Assembly (NCBI GenBank): GCA_012103535.1
Contig: WLWQ01000003.1
Coordinates: 959,491-1,023,490, forward strand
Length of the DNA: 64,000 nucleotides
Reading direction: 5' to 3'
Origin: Pseudomonadales bacterium
Lineage (GTDB): Bacteria > Pseudomonadota > Gammaproteobacteria > Pseudomonadales > Pseudohongiellaceae
Shown: piece by piece, positions 16,942 through 26,520 of the stretch
Layout: every line of letters begins with the position of its first letter
Position numbering within the stretch: position 1 is the first letter of the stretch
The notes under the pieces: generated by a model
What the model saw: the letters and a program-made list of their open reading frames with translations, nothing else
Told to the model about the DNA's origin: nothing
Databases searched by the model: none
Position numbers and translations under genes: made by a program

Positions 16942-18038
16942 AGGTTAACCAGCACCTGGACACTGATTACTAAAATTGGAATAGCAACACTCCCAAAAAA
17001 TCTTACGATTGCGCCAGGCGTAAATGGCCATACCTGCATCGCGCGGACAGTTTGTTTGAGAGATAACAGCGCTTTGAGATCTTCTTCGCCATATTCATTC
17101 AAATTCTTTTGATCAGGCTTTGATAGATTTTGTTCGCTACCGAGTTTTTCTTCGCGCTCGGTAATTAGTCCAATTAAATGTTGTTTGGCTGCTTGCATGC
17201 TCGTGGATGTCGCATAGAGCGGTAAGAAGAACGATAAAACCGCCACTACTACATACACACTAAACATTAAAAGGTTATAGACACCAAAAGGATTAAGCTC
17301 ATAGATAGCAATGTTTGTATACATAGCAATTGTAATAATGACGCCAAAAGCGATTGTTGTCACAGTCAATCTGCTGGACTGATTGCTCAGACTTTTGAGA
17401 CCTCCACAACCATCAGCATGAAAAGGCTGAATGTTTACATTTAGTCTAAATAGCTTACTTAAAACTAAATAAACACTAACAATGCGTAGTGCTATGTAAG
17501 CGAGAAAATAGTAAAGCAAAAACACTTGAAATGGGACCAGCCAACCCGCCAGAAAAAAACGAACATCAATCCATGAATTTCCTGTTAAGAATAAAAGAGT
17601 AGAAGCGGTAGCTACTAAGAGACCAAAGAAATACGGGAAATAGGAAACTGCGGGATGACTTACGAAATCTTTAGTGCTGCGCCGAATAGCTTTCCACTCT
17701 GCTTCCGATGCCAATATAACTCCAGCATTCACCAAATGTCTTAGGGTTCTTGGGAATGCACCCAGATATGCCCCTGACAAATACACCAATGCTGGAAATG
17801 CCAATAAAAATTGATTCCACCAACCCAGGTCACGAACCACGTCGAGCTCAAGGCTTGGATTTGACCAATTTCCTTCCACAAAGGCGATTCCGGGAGCTAT
17901 AAAACCAAGCAGACAGGCGATCACTACAGAAGCCACTGGGTATTTGATCGAGAGCAGGGTGATATATCTGCCGAGCCGGTCGGAACCAGTTAGATTAAAC
18001 AGTGATATCTCGGATTTTTTTGTAAAAACCAACGCCAT
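16938..18038 (-). CDS. Multi-pass membrane protein, unknown function
   Basis: The 366-residue protein has about seven hydrophobic segments, among them ASVVIACLLGFIAPGIAFV, YFPYFFGLLVATASTLLFL and VAVLSFFLPLYATSTS. A cytosolic stretch around residues 285-325 is highly charged (LITEREEKLGSEQNLSKPDQ) and may be a coiled coil. The PFHADGCGGLKSL segment is notable for a conserved-looking His/Asp/Cys group between membrane helices. I do not recognise the family. It stands alone on the minus strand, upstream of and divergent from the efflux operon. Confidence 0.68.
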   Translation of the reverse strand: MALVFTKKSEISLFNLTGSDRLGRYITLLSIKYPVASVVIACLLGFIAPGIAFVEGNWSNPSLELDVVRDLGWWNQFLLAFPALVYLSGAYLGAFPRTLRHLVNAGVILASEAEWKAIRRSTKDFVSHPAVSYFPYFFGLLVATASTLLFLTGNSWIDVRFFLAGWLVPFQVFLLYYFLAYIALRIVSVYLVLSKLFRLNVNIQPFHADGCGGLKSLSNQSSRLTVTTIAFGVIITIAMYTNIAIYELNPFGVYNLLMFSVYVVVAVLSFFLPLYATSTSMQAAKQHLIGLITEREEKLGSEQNLSKPDQKNLNEYGEEDLKALLSLKQTVRAMQVWPFTPGAIVRFFGSVAIPILVISVQVLVNL

Positions 18039-18209
18039 TTTTTTATTTCTAGCGGCTTAGGGTGCCAACTCTATTGGCCGCTTTTAATCATTTTCATCCT
18101 GGTATAACGCACCAGTATAAAGAACGGATTACTCGATTGCTCCATTAGAATCGTAAATCGCCGCCATTTGGTGCCCCGAGCCCCCAAAAATTATTGTAAC
18201 CAACCGGAA

Positions 18210-18224
18210 TTAGACGTCGTCTAA
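18210..18224. promoter_or_regulatory. Inverted repeat, possible operator of the efflux operon
   Basis: TTAGACG-T-CGTCTAA is a perfect 7-base inverted repeat about 68 bases before the adaptor gene start, in the divergent region with the membrane-protein gene. Its size and place suit a dimeric repressor site, but no matching regulator lies next to it. Confidence 0.35.
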
Positions 18225-18291
18225 GGAATGTTGCTGAGCAGAAAGAGCTGTTGAGTAACTAATAACGCCGTCTACAGAGCGAATAAAAAAC

Positions 18292-19566
18292 ATGAAGATT
18301 AGCGATACTTCGGCCCAGGATGTGGTGTTGGAGCCGAAGTCTAATAATACGAAAATCCTACTATCGTCCGCTGTTTTGCTGGTTCTGCTGCTGGCTGGCT
18401 GGTTTATTGCACCTACCGTGCAGCGCTGGTCTGTGGCCGAAGATTCCGTATCCAGTGAACGCCTGCGCATTGCCGAAGTAATCCGAAGCAATTTCGTGCG
18501 GGATATATCCGTGCAAGGTCGGGTAGTGGCGGCTGTAAGCCCAACGCTTTATGCCACTCAAACCGGCACCATCACCTTCGAGGTGGAATCCGGTGATACG
18601 GTCCATGGTGGACAGGTACTTGCCGCCATCGATAGCCCGGAAATTCAGAATCAACTCTTGCAGGAGCAATCTCGCCTTTCATCCCTTGAAGTTGAATTGG
18701 CAAGGCAACGGATTACTACGCGCCAGCAACAACTGGAAAATCAGAAAGAAAAAGATGCGGCTACGATTGCCTTAACGGCGGCACAAAGGGAAATGTCACG
18801 AGCGGAAGCGGCGTTCACTCAAGGTGCTCTGACAGAAGTGGACTACAACAAGGCACAAGACGATTTGCAGAGTGCCGAACTGCTACACAAACATTCCTTG
18901 ATGGATACAGAGTTAGATAACGAAAGATTGGTTTTTGAGTTACAGACTCAAGAGCTAAGCATTCAACAACAGGAATTGATGGTTGCTGACTTATCTCGTC
19001 AAGTAGATGAGCTCAACATACTTTCACCAGTAAGCGGCATCGTCGGAAATTTAACCGTCGATCAAAAAACTAATGTAGCCCGCAATCAGCCGGTTCTAAG
19101 CGTAGTAGATCTCACTGCGTTTGAAGTTGAGGTACTTGTTTCCGAAAGCTATGCCGACGATCTGGCGATTGGTATGCAAGCCGAAGTAAGAGCCGGATCA
19201 CAAGTTTACTTGGCAACCTTGATTGCGGTTTCACCAGAAATTATTGAAAACCAGGTTACCGGTCGCGTGCGCTTTAATGACGAAGTGCCAGAAGGTCTCC
19301 GCCAGAATCAACGACTAACCACAAGAATCCTGCTTGAAGAGAAGTTGGATGTATTGATGGTACAGCGCGGCCAATTTTTCGATAGCAGCAATGGGCGAGT
19401 AGCCTACGTTATCGAAGACGGAATCGCTTATCGTCGCTCGATTGTTTCTGGGGCAACTAGTTTAAACAGTATTGAAATTCTCGAAGGACTGGCAGAAGGA
19501 GACACAATCATTGTGTCCAGTACTGATTCATTTAACAGTGCGGATACCGTACTGATCAATAACTAA
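18292..19566 (+). CDS. HlyD/MacA-type periplasmic adaptor of an ABC efflux system
   Basis: The 424-residue membrane-fusion protein has an N-terminal anchor (about residues 24-40). A lipoyl half follows (GTITFEVESGDTVHGGQVLAAIDS), then a long alpha-helical hairpin (residues 115-230, rich in Gln/Glu, heptad-like), the second lipoyl half (LNILSPVSGIVGNLTVDQK) and a beta-barrel plus membrane-proximal domain. It should bridge the inner-membrane permeases to an outer-membrane channel such as TolC, which is not encoded here. It is the first gene of a four-gene operon. The substrate is unknown. Confidence 0.88.
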   Translation: MKISDTSAQDVVLEPKSNNTKILLSSAVLLVLLLAGWFIAPTVQRWSVAEDSVSSERLRIAEVIRSNFVRDISVQGRVVAAVSPTLYATQTGTITFEVESGDTVHGGQVLAAIDSPEIQNQLLQEQSRLSSLEVELARQRITTRQQQLENQKEKDAATIALTAAQREMSRAEAAFTQGALTEVDYNKAQDDLQSAELLHKHSLMDTELDNERLVFELQTQELSIQQQELMVADLSRQVDELNILSPVSGIVGNLTVDQKTNVARNQPVLSVVDLTAFEVEVLVSESYADDLAIGMQAEVRAGSQVYLATLIAVSPEIIENQVTGRVRFNDEVPEGLRQNQRLTTRILLEEKLDVLMVQRGQFFDSSNGRVAYVIEDGIAYRRSIVSGATSLNSIEILEGLAEGDTIIVSSTDSFNSADTVLINN

Positions 19567-19581
19567 CAGAGGCTGTATGCA

Positions 19582-20295
19582 ATGTTAAAAATGACTGACG
19601 TCAGTAAGGTTTTTAGAACTGAGCTGGTAGAAACCCATGCACTAAGTGATTTTTCTCTCACTATCGACGAAGGTGAATTCGTCACAATTACCGGACCTTC
19701 GGGTTGTGGCAAAACTACTTTTCTCAACATTGCCGGATTACTGGAAACCCATACTTCAGGTGAATATCTCTTGGACGGTACCGACGTTCTTAGTTTAAAC
19801 GACTACCAGAGAGCCAAGCTGCGCAATCAGAAAATCGGTTTTATCTTCCAGAGTTTTAATCTGATGCCAGATTTAAATCTTTTCGACAATATCGATGTGC
19901 CTCTTCGCTATCGCGGCATGAAATCAGCAGAACGGAAAGAGCGTATCGAAGCAGCACTTGAGTCAGTAGGACTGTTAGCAAGGAAAAAGCATGTGCCTTC
20001 ACAACTTTCTGGTGGTCAGCAACAGCGCATTGCTATTGCCAGGGCGTTAGTAGGTGAGCCTTTGTTCCTTCTCGCAGACGAGCCAACCGGAAATCTAGAT
20101 TCCAACACCGCTCAAGGTGTATTGGAGTTGCTGCAAGAAATCAATGAAGCGGGTACTACTATCATAATGGTCACCCACGATCAGGAATTAGCATCAAGGT
20201 CGAAACGCAATATCCATATCCTAGACGGTCGCATCAGCAGTCCGGCATTGACTACTGTAAGTAGCGAGCCACAAGCCGCTGCCGCGAGTATCTAA
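19582..20295 (+). CDS. ABC transporter ATP-binding protein (MacB/LolD type)
   Basis: The 237-residue ATPase shows Walker A GPSGCGKT (residues 38-45), Q-loop IFQSFNLMPDL, signature LSGGQQQR, Walker B LFLLADEPTGNLD and H-loop VTHD. The LADEPTGNLD sequence is typical of the MacB/LolD/FtsE mechanotransmitter group, which powers the FtsX-like permeases encoded directly downstream. It starts 15 bases after the adaptor gene with AGAGG upstream and ends two bases before the first permease. Confidence 0.93.
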   Translation: MLKMTDVSKVFRTELVETHALSDFSLTIDEGEFVTITGPSGCGKTTFLNIAGLLETHTSGEYLLDGTDVLSLNDYQRAKLRNQKIGFIFQSFNLMPDLNLFDNIDVPLRYRGMKSAERKERIEAALESVGLLARKKHVPSQLSGGQQQRIAIARALVGEPLFLLADEPTGNLDSNTAQGVLELLQEINEAGTTIIMVTHDQELASRSKRNIHILDGRISSPALTTVSSEPQAAAASI

Positions 20296-20297
20296 CT

Positions 20298-21605
20298 ATG
20301 TTGTTCTATTATCTTCGCTTGAGTGCGCTTAGTTATCGTCGCAATCCAATACTCAGTACTTTAATGGTACTGGCTGTAGCCATCGGAATTGGCGCCTACA
20401 TGGTTATCTTCACCTTGAATTTTGTAATGGGCGGTAATCCCATTCCTCACAAAGGTGATCAGCTTTTTCATGTGCAGATGGACATTGGCAATCCCAATGA
20501 AAGTTTCAACCCACCGGATCAACTCACCTATATCGATTCCATGGCTTTGATGAATGATGGACGAGCATTTCGCCAGACCGTATCTTCAAAGTTTGGTGGC
20601 ATCATCGAACCAGACAATCCCGAACTTAGACCCTTTGCAGCTTCTGGAAGAGGTGCGAGCGCTGATTTCTTTGCCATGTTCGATGTGCCATTTCTTTATG
20701 GCACTGCTTGGGATAGCAGTGCCGATGAAGATCTGCAACAAGTTGTTGTGCTATCGAGAGAATTGAATGAGAGATTATATGGCGGGACGGATTCCACCGG
20801 ACAAACTTTGCGATTGGAAGGAAACAGTTTTCAGATTATTGGTGTTATCGACAATTGGAATCCAGTTCCTAAATATTATGACGTTAACAATGGTCCATTC
20901 GATACTGGTGAAGAAATCTATCTGCCATGGAATCTAATTGTCTCATTGGAACTGCCAAGAGGTGGAAATACAAGTTGTTACAAAGCCGTAGACGGCGTTG
21001 GATTTCAGTCATTTCTTAATTCCGAGTGTGTCTGGATTCAATATTGGGTAGAACTGCAAGATGCCGATCAAGAATCAGACTACTTAACATTCATTAACAA
21101 CTATGCTGCTGAACAGAAACAACTTGGTCGTTTTGAGAAACCTCTGAACAATAATCTACTCGACGTTGAAGAATGGCTCGTCGAGCAGGAAGTGCTTCCC
21201 GACGAAACCAGAATATTGTCAGCGCTGGCAACCATGTTATTGGCGGTATGCCTGCTCAATACCATAGGACTTCTGTTATCAAAATTTCTGAGTAAATCTG
21301 CCGAGATTGGTGTTCGCCAGGCCCTGGGTGCCCATAAAGGTTCGCTATTTATTCAACATGTCATAGAGGCAGGTTTTATTGGTCTGATAGGTGGCTTGTT
21401 TGGCGCAGTCTTGGCCAGTTTTGGGTTAGAAGGCATCAAGATCTTGCTCGGTGATGATCTTATGCAGACCAGTTGGATACAACTCGATCTTAACCTGGTA
21501 GGGATAACTATTGTTTTGGCAGTGGCTTGCACCATCTTGGCCGGACTCTATCCGATCTGGCGCGCCTGCCACGTCAATCCAGCGATTCATTTGAAAACTC
21601 AGTAG
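20298..21605 (+). CDS. ABC transporter permease, MacB/FtsX type (first)
   Basis: The 435-residue permease has an N-terminal membrane helix (TLMVLAVAIGIGAYMVIFTL), then a large periplasmic MacB-like domain (about residues 45-315), then three C-terminal helices with the FtsX signature (IGVRQALGAHKGSLFIQHVIEAG). The periplasmic part transmits ATP-driven movement to the adaptor. It forms the operon with the ATPase and a second, different permease, so the transporter is probably a heterodimer. Two cysteines in the periplasmic domain (TSCYKAV, SECVW) may form a disulfide. Confidence 0.88.
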   Translation: MLFYYLRLSALSYRRNPILSTLMVLAVAIGIGAYMVIFTLNFVMGGNPIPHKGDQLFHVQMDIGNPNESFNPPDQLTYIDSMALMNDGRAFRQTVSSKFGGIIEPDNPELRPFAASGRGASADFFAMFDVPFLYGTAWDSSADEDLQQVVVLSRELNERLYGGTDSTGQTLRLEGNSFQIIGVIDNWNPVPKYYDVNNGPFDTGEEIYLPWNLIVSLELPRGGNTSCYKAVDGVGFQSFLNSECVWIQYWVELQDADQESDYLTFINNYAAEQKQLGRFEKPLNNNLLDVEEWLVEQEVLPDETRILSALATMLLAVCLLNTIGLLLSKFLSKSAEIGVRQALGAHKGSLFIQHVIEAGFIGLIGGLFGAVLASFGLEGIKILLGDDLMQTSWIQLDLNLVGITIVLAVACTILAGLYPIWRACHVNPAIHLKTQ

Positions 21606-21631
21606 TTGAGTTCTCTAAGGGGAAATAAACG

Positions 21632-22849
21632 ATGATTGAAGCAGGACCAATTCTCAGAGCGATGACTCGCAACAAACTGGGTGTAATTCTGATTACGCTT
21701 CAAATTGCCTTCACCATGACAGTTGTCATCAATGCGATTTTTATTATCAATGAACGTTCTAGTTTAATGGCACGACCTAGTGGTCTCGATGAGGCCAACA
21801 TGTTCTATATTAGCAGTGTTGGGTTCGGTGATGACTACAACGGCCCAGTGACAGTCGCCGATGACCTGGCCATGTTGCGCCAGCTTCCGGGAGTGGAAAA
21901 CGCAACAGTTACTAATGCTATTCCAGTGAGTGGTAGTGGATCTAATTCAGGTGTGCGCTTAAGTGATGACGAATCCGCTGCCGCTGCATTTGCTGCTTAC
22001 TATCGTGTGGATGAGCAAGCAATCGATACCATGGATCTCGATCTTATAGCCGGACGCAACTTCAACACCGGTGATATCCAATGGCGCGAACCAGGGCAAG
22101 ACTTACTAAGGCAAGAATTAGTAATCAGTCGCGCCTTGGGAGAGCGATTATTTCCTGATCGTCCTCTAAACGACGTTTTAGGAGAAACTATTTATATTGC
22201 TGGATTACAACCTCAAACTGTAATCGGCGTAGTAAATCAACTCCAGGGGCCATGGCCAACGAATTCTATGGTTGAGTTATCCATGCTTCAGCCTATGCCT
22301 TCCGTTGGAGGTAGATCTACCTATTTAATCAGAACAGAGCCAGGTGAGCGCGATCGTTTAATGGCGGAAGTGGAAGAGATGCTGGTTTCAACTAATGAAA
22401 ACCGCATTGTTCGCGGATTAATGTCTTTGGAACAAACTCGGGAAGAAAGTTATCGAATCGATAGTGCGATGAGTACAGTGCTCTGGGTAGTAATTTCTAC
22501 ACTGATCTTTATCACTTGCATGGGTATCGTTGGTCTAGCAGTTTTTGGTATCAATCGAAGACGCAAACAAATCGGTACACGTAGAGCTTTAGGTGCAACT
22601 CGATCGGAAATTCTTAGTTATTTTATGACAGAAAATTTTCTGGTTACTGCAATAGGTGTTTTCCTGGGCGCAGTGCTGACAATTGGCTTCAGTATAGTAC
22701 TTACCAGTAGCTTCAACATGCCAACTATGGCCTGGTATTACACGCCGATAGGAATGCTTGCCTTGATTGTGATTGGGCAGATTGCGGTGCTCGGGCCTTC
22801 GTCTGGGGCCGCCAGGACTGAGCCGGCGATTGCGACGAGGAGTGTTTGA
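21632..22849 (+). CDS. ABC transporter permease, MacB/FtsX type (second)
   Basis: The 405-residue product has the same layout as the preceding permease: an N-terminal helix (LGVILITLQIAFTMTVVINAI), a periplasmic domain including LPGVENATVTNAIPVSG, and three C-terminal helices with RRKQIGTRRALGATRSEILSYF, the FtsX motif. AGGGGA precedes the start. It ends the operon. An imperfect stem (ATATTGGGTCAGTAG ... CTACCTGATCCAATAT, 22859-22909) just downstream may end or attenuate the transcript before the isomerase gene. Confidence 0.88.
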   Translation: MIEAGPILRAMTRNKLGVILITLQIAFTMTVVINAIFIINERSSLMARPSGLDEANMFYISSVGFGDDYNGPVTVADDLAMLRQLPGVENATVTNAIPVSGSGSNSGVRLSDDESAAAAFAAYYRVDEQAIDTMDLDLIAGRNFNTGDIQWREPGQDLLRQELVISRALGERLFPDRPLNDVLGETIYIAGLQPQTVIGVVNQLQGPWPTNSMVELSMLQPMPSVGGRSTYLIRTEPGERDRLMAEVEEMLVSTNENRIVRGLMSLEQTREESYRIDSAMSTVLWVVISTLIFITCMGIVGLAVFGINRRRKQIGTRRALGATRSEILSYFMTENFLVTAIGVFLGAVLTIGFSIVLTSSFNMPTMAWYYTPIGMLALIVIGQIAVLGPSSGAARTEPAIATRSV

Positions 22850-22858
22850 GCGAATTTG

Positions 22859-22909
22859 ATATTGGGTCAGTAGTAGAATAGTTTGTGTTATTGCTACCTG
22901 ATCCAATAT
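22859..22909 (+). terminator. Imperfect hairpin after the efflux operon
   Basis: ATATTGGGTCAGTAG and CTACCTGATCCAATAT pair with one bulge around a 20-base loop. There is no long T run after it, so it may be an attenuator or a weak terminator. Confidence 0.35.
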
Positions 22910-22922
22910 TGGAATATCTTAA

Positions 22923-23597
22923 ATGCGACCCACACAGCTGGATTTTTATTTCGACTTTATTTCTCCTTATGCCTACTTCGCTTGGCAAAAATTAGAGCCA
23001 CTGTGTGAAGAATACCAACTGGAGTTGCGTCCACATCCTGTTGTCTTCGGAAAACTACTGGACCATTGGGGTCAGCTGGGCCCTGCGGAAGTGCCTCCGA
23101 AAAAAGAAGCGGTCGGTCGTTATTGCCTTCGTTACGCTGCTATAAATGGACTTGAATATAATCCACCGAAATATCATCCCTATAATCCTTTACCCTCCTT
23201 GCGACTGGCATTGAAAGAAGTCAGTGGCGATCAACAATTGTCTGTAATAGATGCAATATTCAATGCTGGTTGGGCGCATGGAGAAGATCTGGGAGAAGCG
23301 CAACACCTTATCGAAATTTTGCAGCGGGCAGGAATAGATACAAAAGGGCTGGACGAATTAATCACACAGCAATCTGTGAAAGACGTGTTAATAAAAGAAA
23401 CCAGTAACGCGATTGAGCAAGGTGTATTCGGAGTTCCAACAATAATAATTGGCGACCAGCTGTTTTGGGGAAATGATCAGTTTGATCACATCAAGTTATT
23501 GCTTGAAGGCAAAGACCCATTGGACGGTCAGAAACACAAGTTACTGCAATCCAGGCCGCGAATGATTGACAGGAAAAAGATAAGAGACCAGAAATAG
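22923..23597 (+). CDS. DsbA-fold 2-hydroxychromene-2-carboxylate isomerase family protein
   Basis: The 224-residue cytosolic protein begins LDFYFDFISPYAYFAW, the family hallmark in which a Ser-Pro replaces the CxxC of thioredoxin folds. It continues with LRPHPVVFGKLLDHWGQ and ends with GVFGVPTIIIGDQLFWGNDQ, containing the cis-proline VPT. Family members are kappa-class glutathione-S-transferase-like isomerases of naphthalene and other aromatic pathways, but most genomic copies have unknown substrates. No aromatic catabolism genes lie nearby. The start follows the hairpin after the efflux operon. Confidence 0.85.
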   Translation: MRPTQLDFYFDFISPYAYFAWQKLEPLCEEYQLELRPHPVVFGKLLDHWGQLGPAEVPPKKEAVGRYCLRYAAINGLEYNPPKYHPYNPLPSLRLALKEVSGDQQLSVIDAIFNAGWAHGEDLGEAQHLIEILQRAGIDTKGLDELITQQSVKDVLIKETSNAIEQGVFGVPTIIIGDQLFWGNDQFDHIKLLLEGKDPLDGQKHKLLQSRPRMIDRKKIRDQK

Positions 23598-23778
23598 TAG
23601 CTGAAATCAAAGTCGGCTGAATCCTTTTTGGTTCAGTCTATCGACTCCGGCACTAACAATTCAGGTTCCTTGAATTGACTGCTCTCCCACTTCCCTTATC
23701 CCGCACAAAAAGTCTACTACACTTTATATTGAGAACCTCTCAGTAGGTGTGACGCGGCAAAGTAGACAGGATGTTGTG

Positions 23779-24639
23779 ATGAATAAACCACTAAAGCTGG
23801 ACAAAGCCAAGCTCAGTAAATCCACTCGGCTAGAGAAGCAGTCGAATTCCGAAAAACACAAGAAAACGCTGAGTAACAAAAAGTATGAGAAGGAATTAGC
23901 AAGGCTGCAGGTTGAATTAGTCAAACTTCAAGAGTGGGTCAAACACGAAGGCCTGAAGGTGGTTGTACTATTTGAAGGCAGAGATGCAGCAGGTAAAGGC
24001 GGCGTAATAAAGCGCATTACCGAAAGCTTGAATCCGCGTATCTGTCATGTCGTTGCACTGGGAACGCCAACGGAACGGGAAAAATCTTGCTGGTACTTTC
24101 AGCGTTATGCCGCCCATTTACCCAGTGCCGGTGAGATCGCGCTTTTTGACAGAAGCTGGTACAACCGGGCAGGTGTCGAAAAAGTGATGGGATTCTGTTC
24201 AGACAACGAGTACCAGGAATTTCTACGATCTTGCCCTGAGTTTGAACGTATGTTGGTCAGATCCGGAATTATTCTTATCAAGTACTGGTTCTCAGTAAGC
24301 GATACTGTGCAAGAGCAACGGTTCCAGAAACGCATGAATGACCGCTCCAGAAGCTGGAAACTTAGCCCGATGGATGTGGAATCCCGTTCACGCTGGGTTG
24401 ATTACTCAAAAGCGAAAGATACGATGTTTGACTACACCGATATCAAACAATCGCCATGGCATGTTGTAAAAGCAGATGACAAAAAGCGAGCAAGGTTAAA
24501 TTGCATCAGTCATTTTCTTAGCATGATTCCTTACCAGGATTTAACACCTTCACCTCCAAATCTATCTACAAGGCCGGTAGCAGGTAGTTACATCAGGCCC
24601 CCAATCACTGAGCAGACTTTTATTCCCGATCGTTGGTAA
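23779..24639 (+). CDS. Polyphosphate kinase 2 family protein (PPK2)
   Basis: The 286-residue protein has a basic, helical N-terminus (about 50 residues). Walker A GRDAAGKG lies at residues 67-74, Walker B FDRSWYNRAGVEKVMGF follows, and the lid is RMNDRSRSWKLSPMD. These are the PPK2 class I features: transfer of phosphate between polyphosphate and nucleoside diphosphates. The ending with PYQDLTPSPPNLSTRP is typical for this group. The frame opens ten codons earlier at a GTG, but AGGA before the ATG at 23779 favours this start. It stands alone. Confidence 0.9.
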   Translation: MNKPLKLDKAKLSKSTRLEKQSNSEKHKKTLSNKKYEKELARLQVELVKLQEWVKHEGLKVVVLFEGRDAAGKGGVIKRITESLNPRICHVVALGTPTEREKSCWYFQRYAAHLPSAGEIALFDRSWYNRAGVEKVMGFCSDNEYQEFLRSCPEFERMLVRSGIILIKYWFSVSDTVQEQRFQKRMNDRSRSWKLSPMDVESRSRWVDYSKAKDTMFDYTDIKQSPWHVVKADDKKRARLNCISHFLSMIPYQDLTPSPPNLSTRPVAGSYIRPPITEQTFIPDRW

Positions 24640-24809
24640 TCGAAAGTACTGCATAGCAATCTAGTTAATGTGGTGGGCAAAGATGTTCACCGCATTGAGT
24701 CGTAGAGAGTTTACATACAATTTCTTAGTCAGAGATTGAGCAAGCGGAATTCCTTTCCTTCGTCACTTTAACTGCTTATTCTTCCATTACTTGGCTACGG
24801 AGAAACACA

Positions 24810-25313
24810 ATGAATAATAAAGAGTTGGTTGGGATTATAGTTGGTGCAGTTTTGCTGTTGGGGATGTTGAGTTGGATGTTTACTGCTCCGTACCTCGGAA
24901 ACGAAGGGCTTGCGCGAACTCCCGGCGTTATTATTGGCGGAACACCAACTCCGGCACCAGACGACTTTTCTACCCTAACACCTCCCCCTCCATTTCCACT
25001 GATGATGAAACTAAGTGGATTTCCGCCCTTTGTTAATTACCTCTCCTGGGCGAGCACTTCCGATGGCGTGATAACGGCTACTCATCCTGACGGTGCGTTG
25101 TGGGCCCAGCGCATTCGGGACACAGATGGTGATGGCTGGCTACGTATTGGGGACGCGACTTTTGCGATGGAAGCTGTCGAGATATTTGGTGAGGAGCGAT
25201 TGGACATGATGCAGCTTTGGGCAGACGCGGTGGGATTGACCTTGGATGATTCGCTTTATGAAGGTGCTTCGCCGTTGCGGGAGTTTGAAGTGTTTTATTG
25301 GGAGCCCAGGTAA
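24810..25313 (+). CDS. Hypothetical membrane-anchored protein with an EF-hand-like loop
   Basis: The 167-residue product has an N-terminal hydrophobic anchor (ELVGIIVGAVLLLGMLSWMF) and then a proline-rich linker. In the middle, DTDGDGWLRIGDATF resembles a calcium-binding EF-hand or dockerin loop (D-x-D-x-D-G). The last part is acidic. No family is recognised. The next small lipoprotein-like gene begins three bases after its stop, so the two likely work together in the envelope. ACGGAG precedes the ATG. Confidence 0.6.
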   Translation: MNNKELVGIIVGAVLLLGMLSWMFTAPYLGNEGLARTPGVIIGGTPTPAPDDFSTLTPPPPFPLMMKLSGFPPFVNYLSWASTSDGVITATHPDGALWAQRIRDTDGDGWLRIGDATFAMEAVEIFGEERLDMMQLWADAVGLTLDDSLYEGASPLREFEVFYWEPR

Positions 25314-25316
25314 AAA

Positions 25317-25643
25317 ATGTTAGGTAATTCTCTGCGAGACTCAATAAGAGTATTTTTTGTACTTACTGCAATAACTTTGCTTGGCTGTTCATCTGAAGAA
25401 CAGAGTTCAACGCGCGTTGAGAATCTGGAAACTGAAATAGTGGATCAAGAAACTGCAGCCTGTCTTTATGGGGCTGAAAGTATGATTGAGGTTGCTCGTC
25501 AGGCGGTTAACGATACTAGTAGTCGTCCAGAGCGGCGGGAATCGCGCAGGGTGTTGATGGAGGATTGGGTGGCCAGGCTTGAGGCTGGGGAGAATCCTTG
25601 TGGGGTTTATGCGGATATTCAGTTGTCGGCTACTACTTTTTGA
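25317..25643 (+). CDS. Small putative lipoprotein, unknown function
   Basis: The 108-residue protein has a hydrophobic start ending in a lipobox (ITLLGC, Cys about 24). The rest is polar: a charged helix (ARQAVNDTSSRPERRESRRV) between Cys residues at CLYGAES and NPCGVY, which could pair as a disulfide. No known domain is seen. It is coupled to the preceding membrane-anchored gene, and a 220-base gap without a clear gene follows. Confidence 0.55.
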   Translation: MLGNSLRDSIRVFFVLTAITLLGCSSEEQSSTRVENLETEIVDQETAACLYGAESMIEVARQAVNDTSSRPERRESRRVLMEDWVARLEAGENPCGVYADIQLSATTF

Positions 25644-25865
25644 TAAGTTGGGGTTAATGTCTTTGTAAACTACTGTGTTTTTACTCTGATCCCGTTATTG
25701 ATTTTTGTAGCGCAGCCTGCCACGCCTTAACATTGGCGTAATGCGTACTGCCCTTTTCTGATGGATAGAATTCGGAATGATGTAAGTGACTAACTAAATA
25801 AAATTGTGAATGATGTTAAGTGTCAAGATCGTTATTCACCAGGAAGAATTGGAAGAGACTTCGCC

Positions 25866-26387
25866 ATGCATATTCTAATTGCGCTTCTTACTGCAATTGC
25901 CACCTTGCTATTTGCTCTGGATAGACTCGGAATCGACATTGGATGGGTGAATCCTTGGGCGTGGGGAAGACGCAGGCGCTGGCTCAAGCAGTTGCACACG
26001 AATCCAGCTTTCAATCTTGACAGCCCAATGGAAGCAGTAGCTTTATTGCTTGTCGCGACAGCTCGAATTGAGGGTGATTTATCGTCCGATGAGAAAAATG
26101 AACTAAGAGCAATTTTTGAGGAAACATTCAAACAGTCTGAAAAGGACATTTCGGCATTACTAATTTCTAGTACTTACTTACTTGGTTCAGGAGAAGAAGT
26201 TGTTAGACGCCCAGATGAAGTATTGTCTCGGAGCCTGAATAAATTTAGTGACGAACAAAAAGCTTCAGCAATTGAAGTACTCAAGCGTATTTCTAACGTT
26301 GGTGGGCCAGCAAGTGAGAGTCAGAAACAATTTGTCAGTGAAATAGATTCAATTTTGCATAATCAAACAGAAAAAGAGAGTTGGTAA
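25866..26387 (+). CDS. TerB-like domain protein with N-terminal membrane anchor
   Basis: The 173-residue protein starts with a membrane helix (MHILIALLTAIATLLFALD), a basic WGRRRRWLK stretch, and a helical domain from about residue 55 that resembles TerB: MEAVALLLVATARIEGDLSSDEK, then KASAIEVLKRISNVGGPAS. TerB-like domains are helical and bind metal or act as adaptors in stress modules; this copy has few acidic metal-ligand candidates. The frame opens 20 codons earlier, but GGAAGAG before the ATG at 25866 and the direct start of the membrane helix favour the shorter product. It stands alone. Confidence 0.6.
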   Translation: MHILIALLTAIATLLFALDRLGIDIGWVNPWAWGRRRRWLKQLHTNPAFNLDSPMEAVALLLVATARIEGDLSSDEKNELRAIFEETFKQSEKDISALLISSTYLLGSGEEVVRRPDEVLSRSLNKFSDEQKASAIEVLKRISNVGGPASESQKQFVSEIDSILHNQTEKESW

Positions 26388-26520
26388 AAGAGTACTCACT
26401 AGCGAAGGAAAGTCTGCTATTGGCACTACTGAAACTGAAAACCCAGGGACACTCACAACTTAACAACTAGAGAAAAGCATCGTTGGATTCCTAAGCTGTG
26501 AGTATTTCCAATTTCAAATT

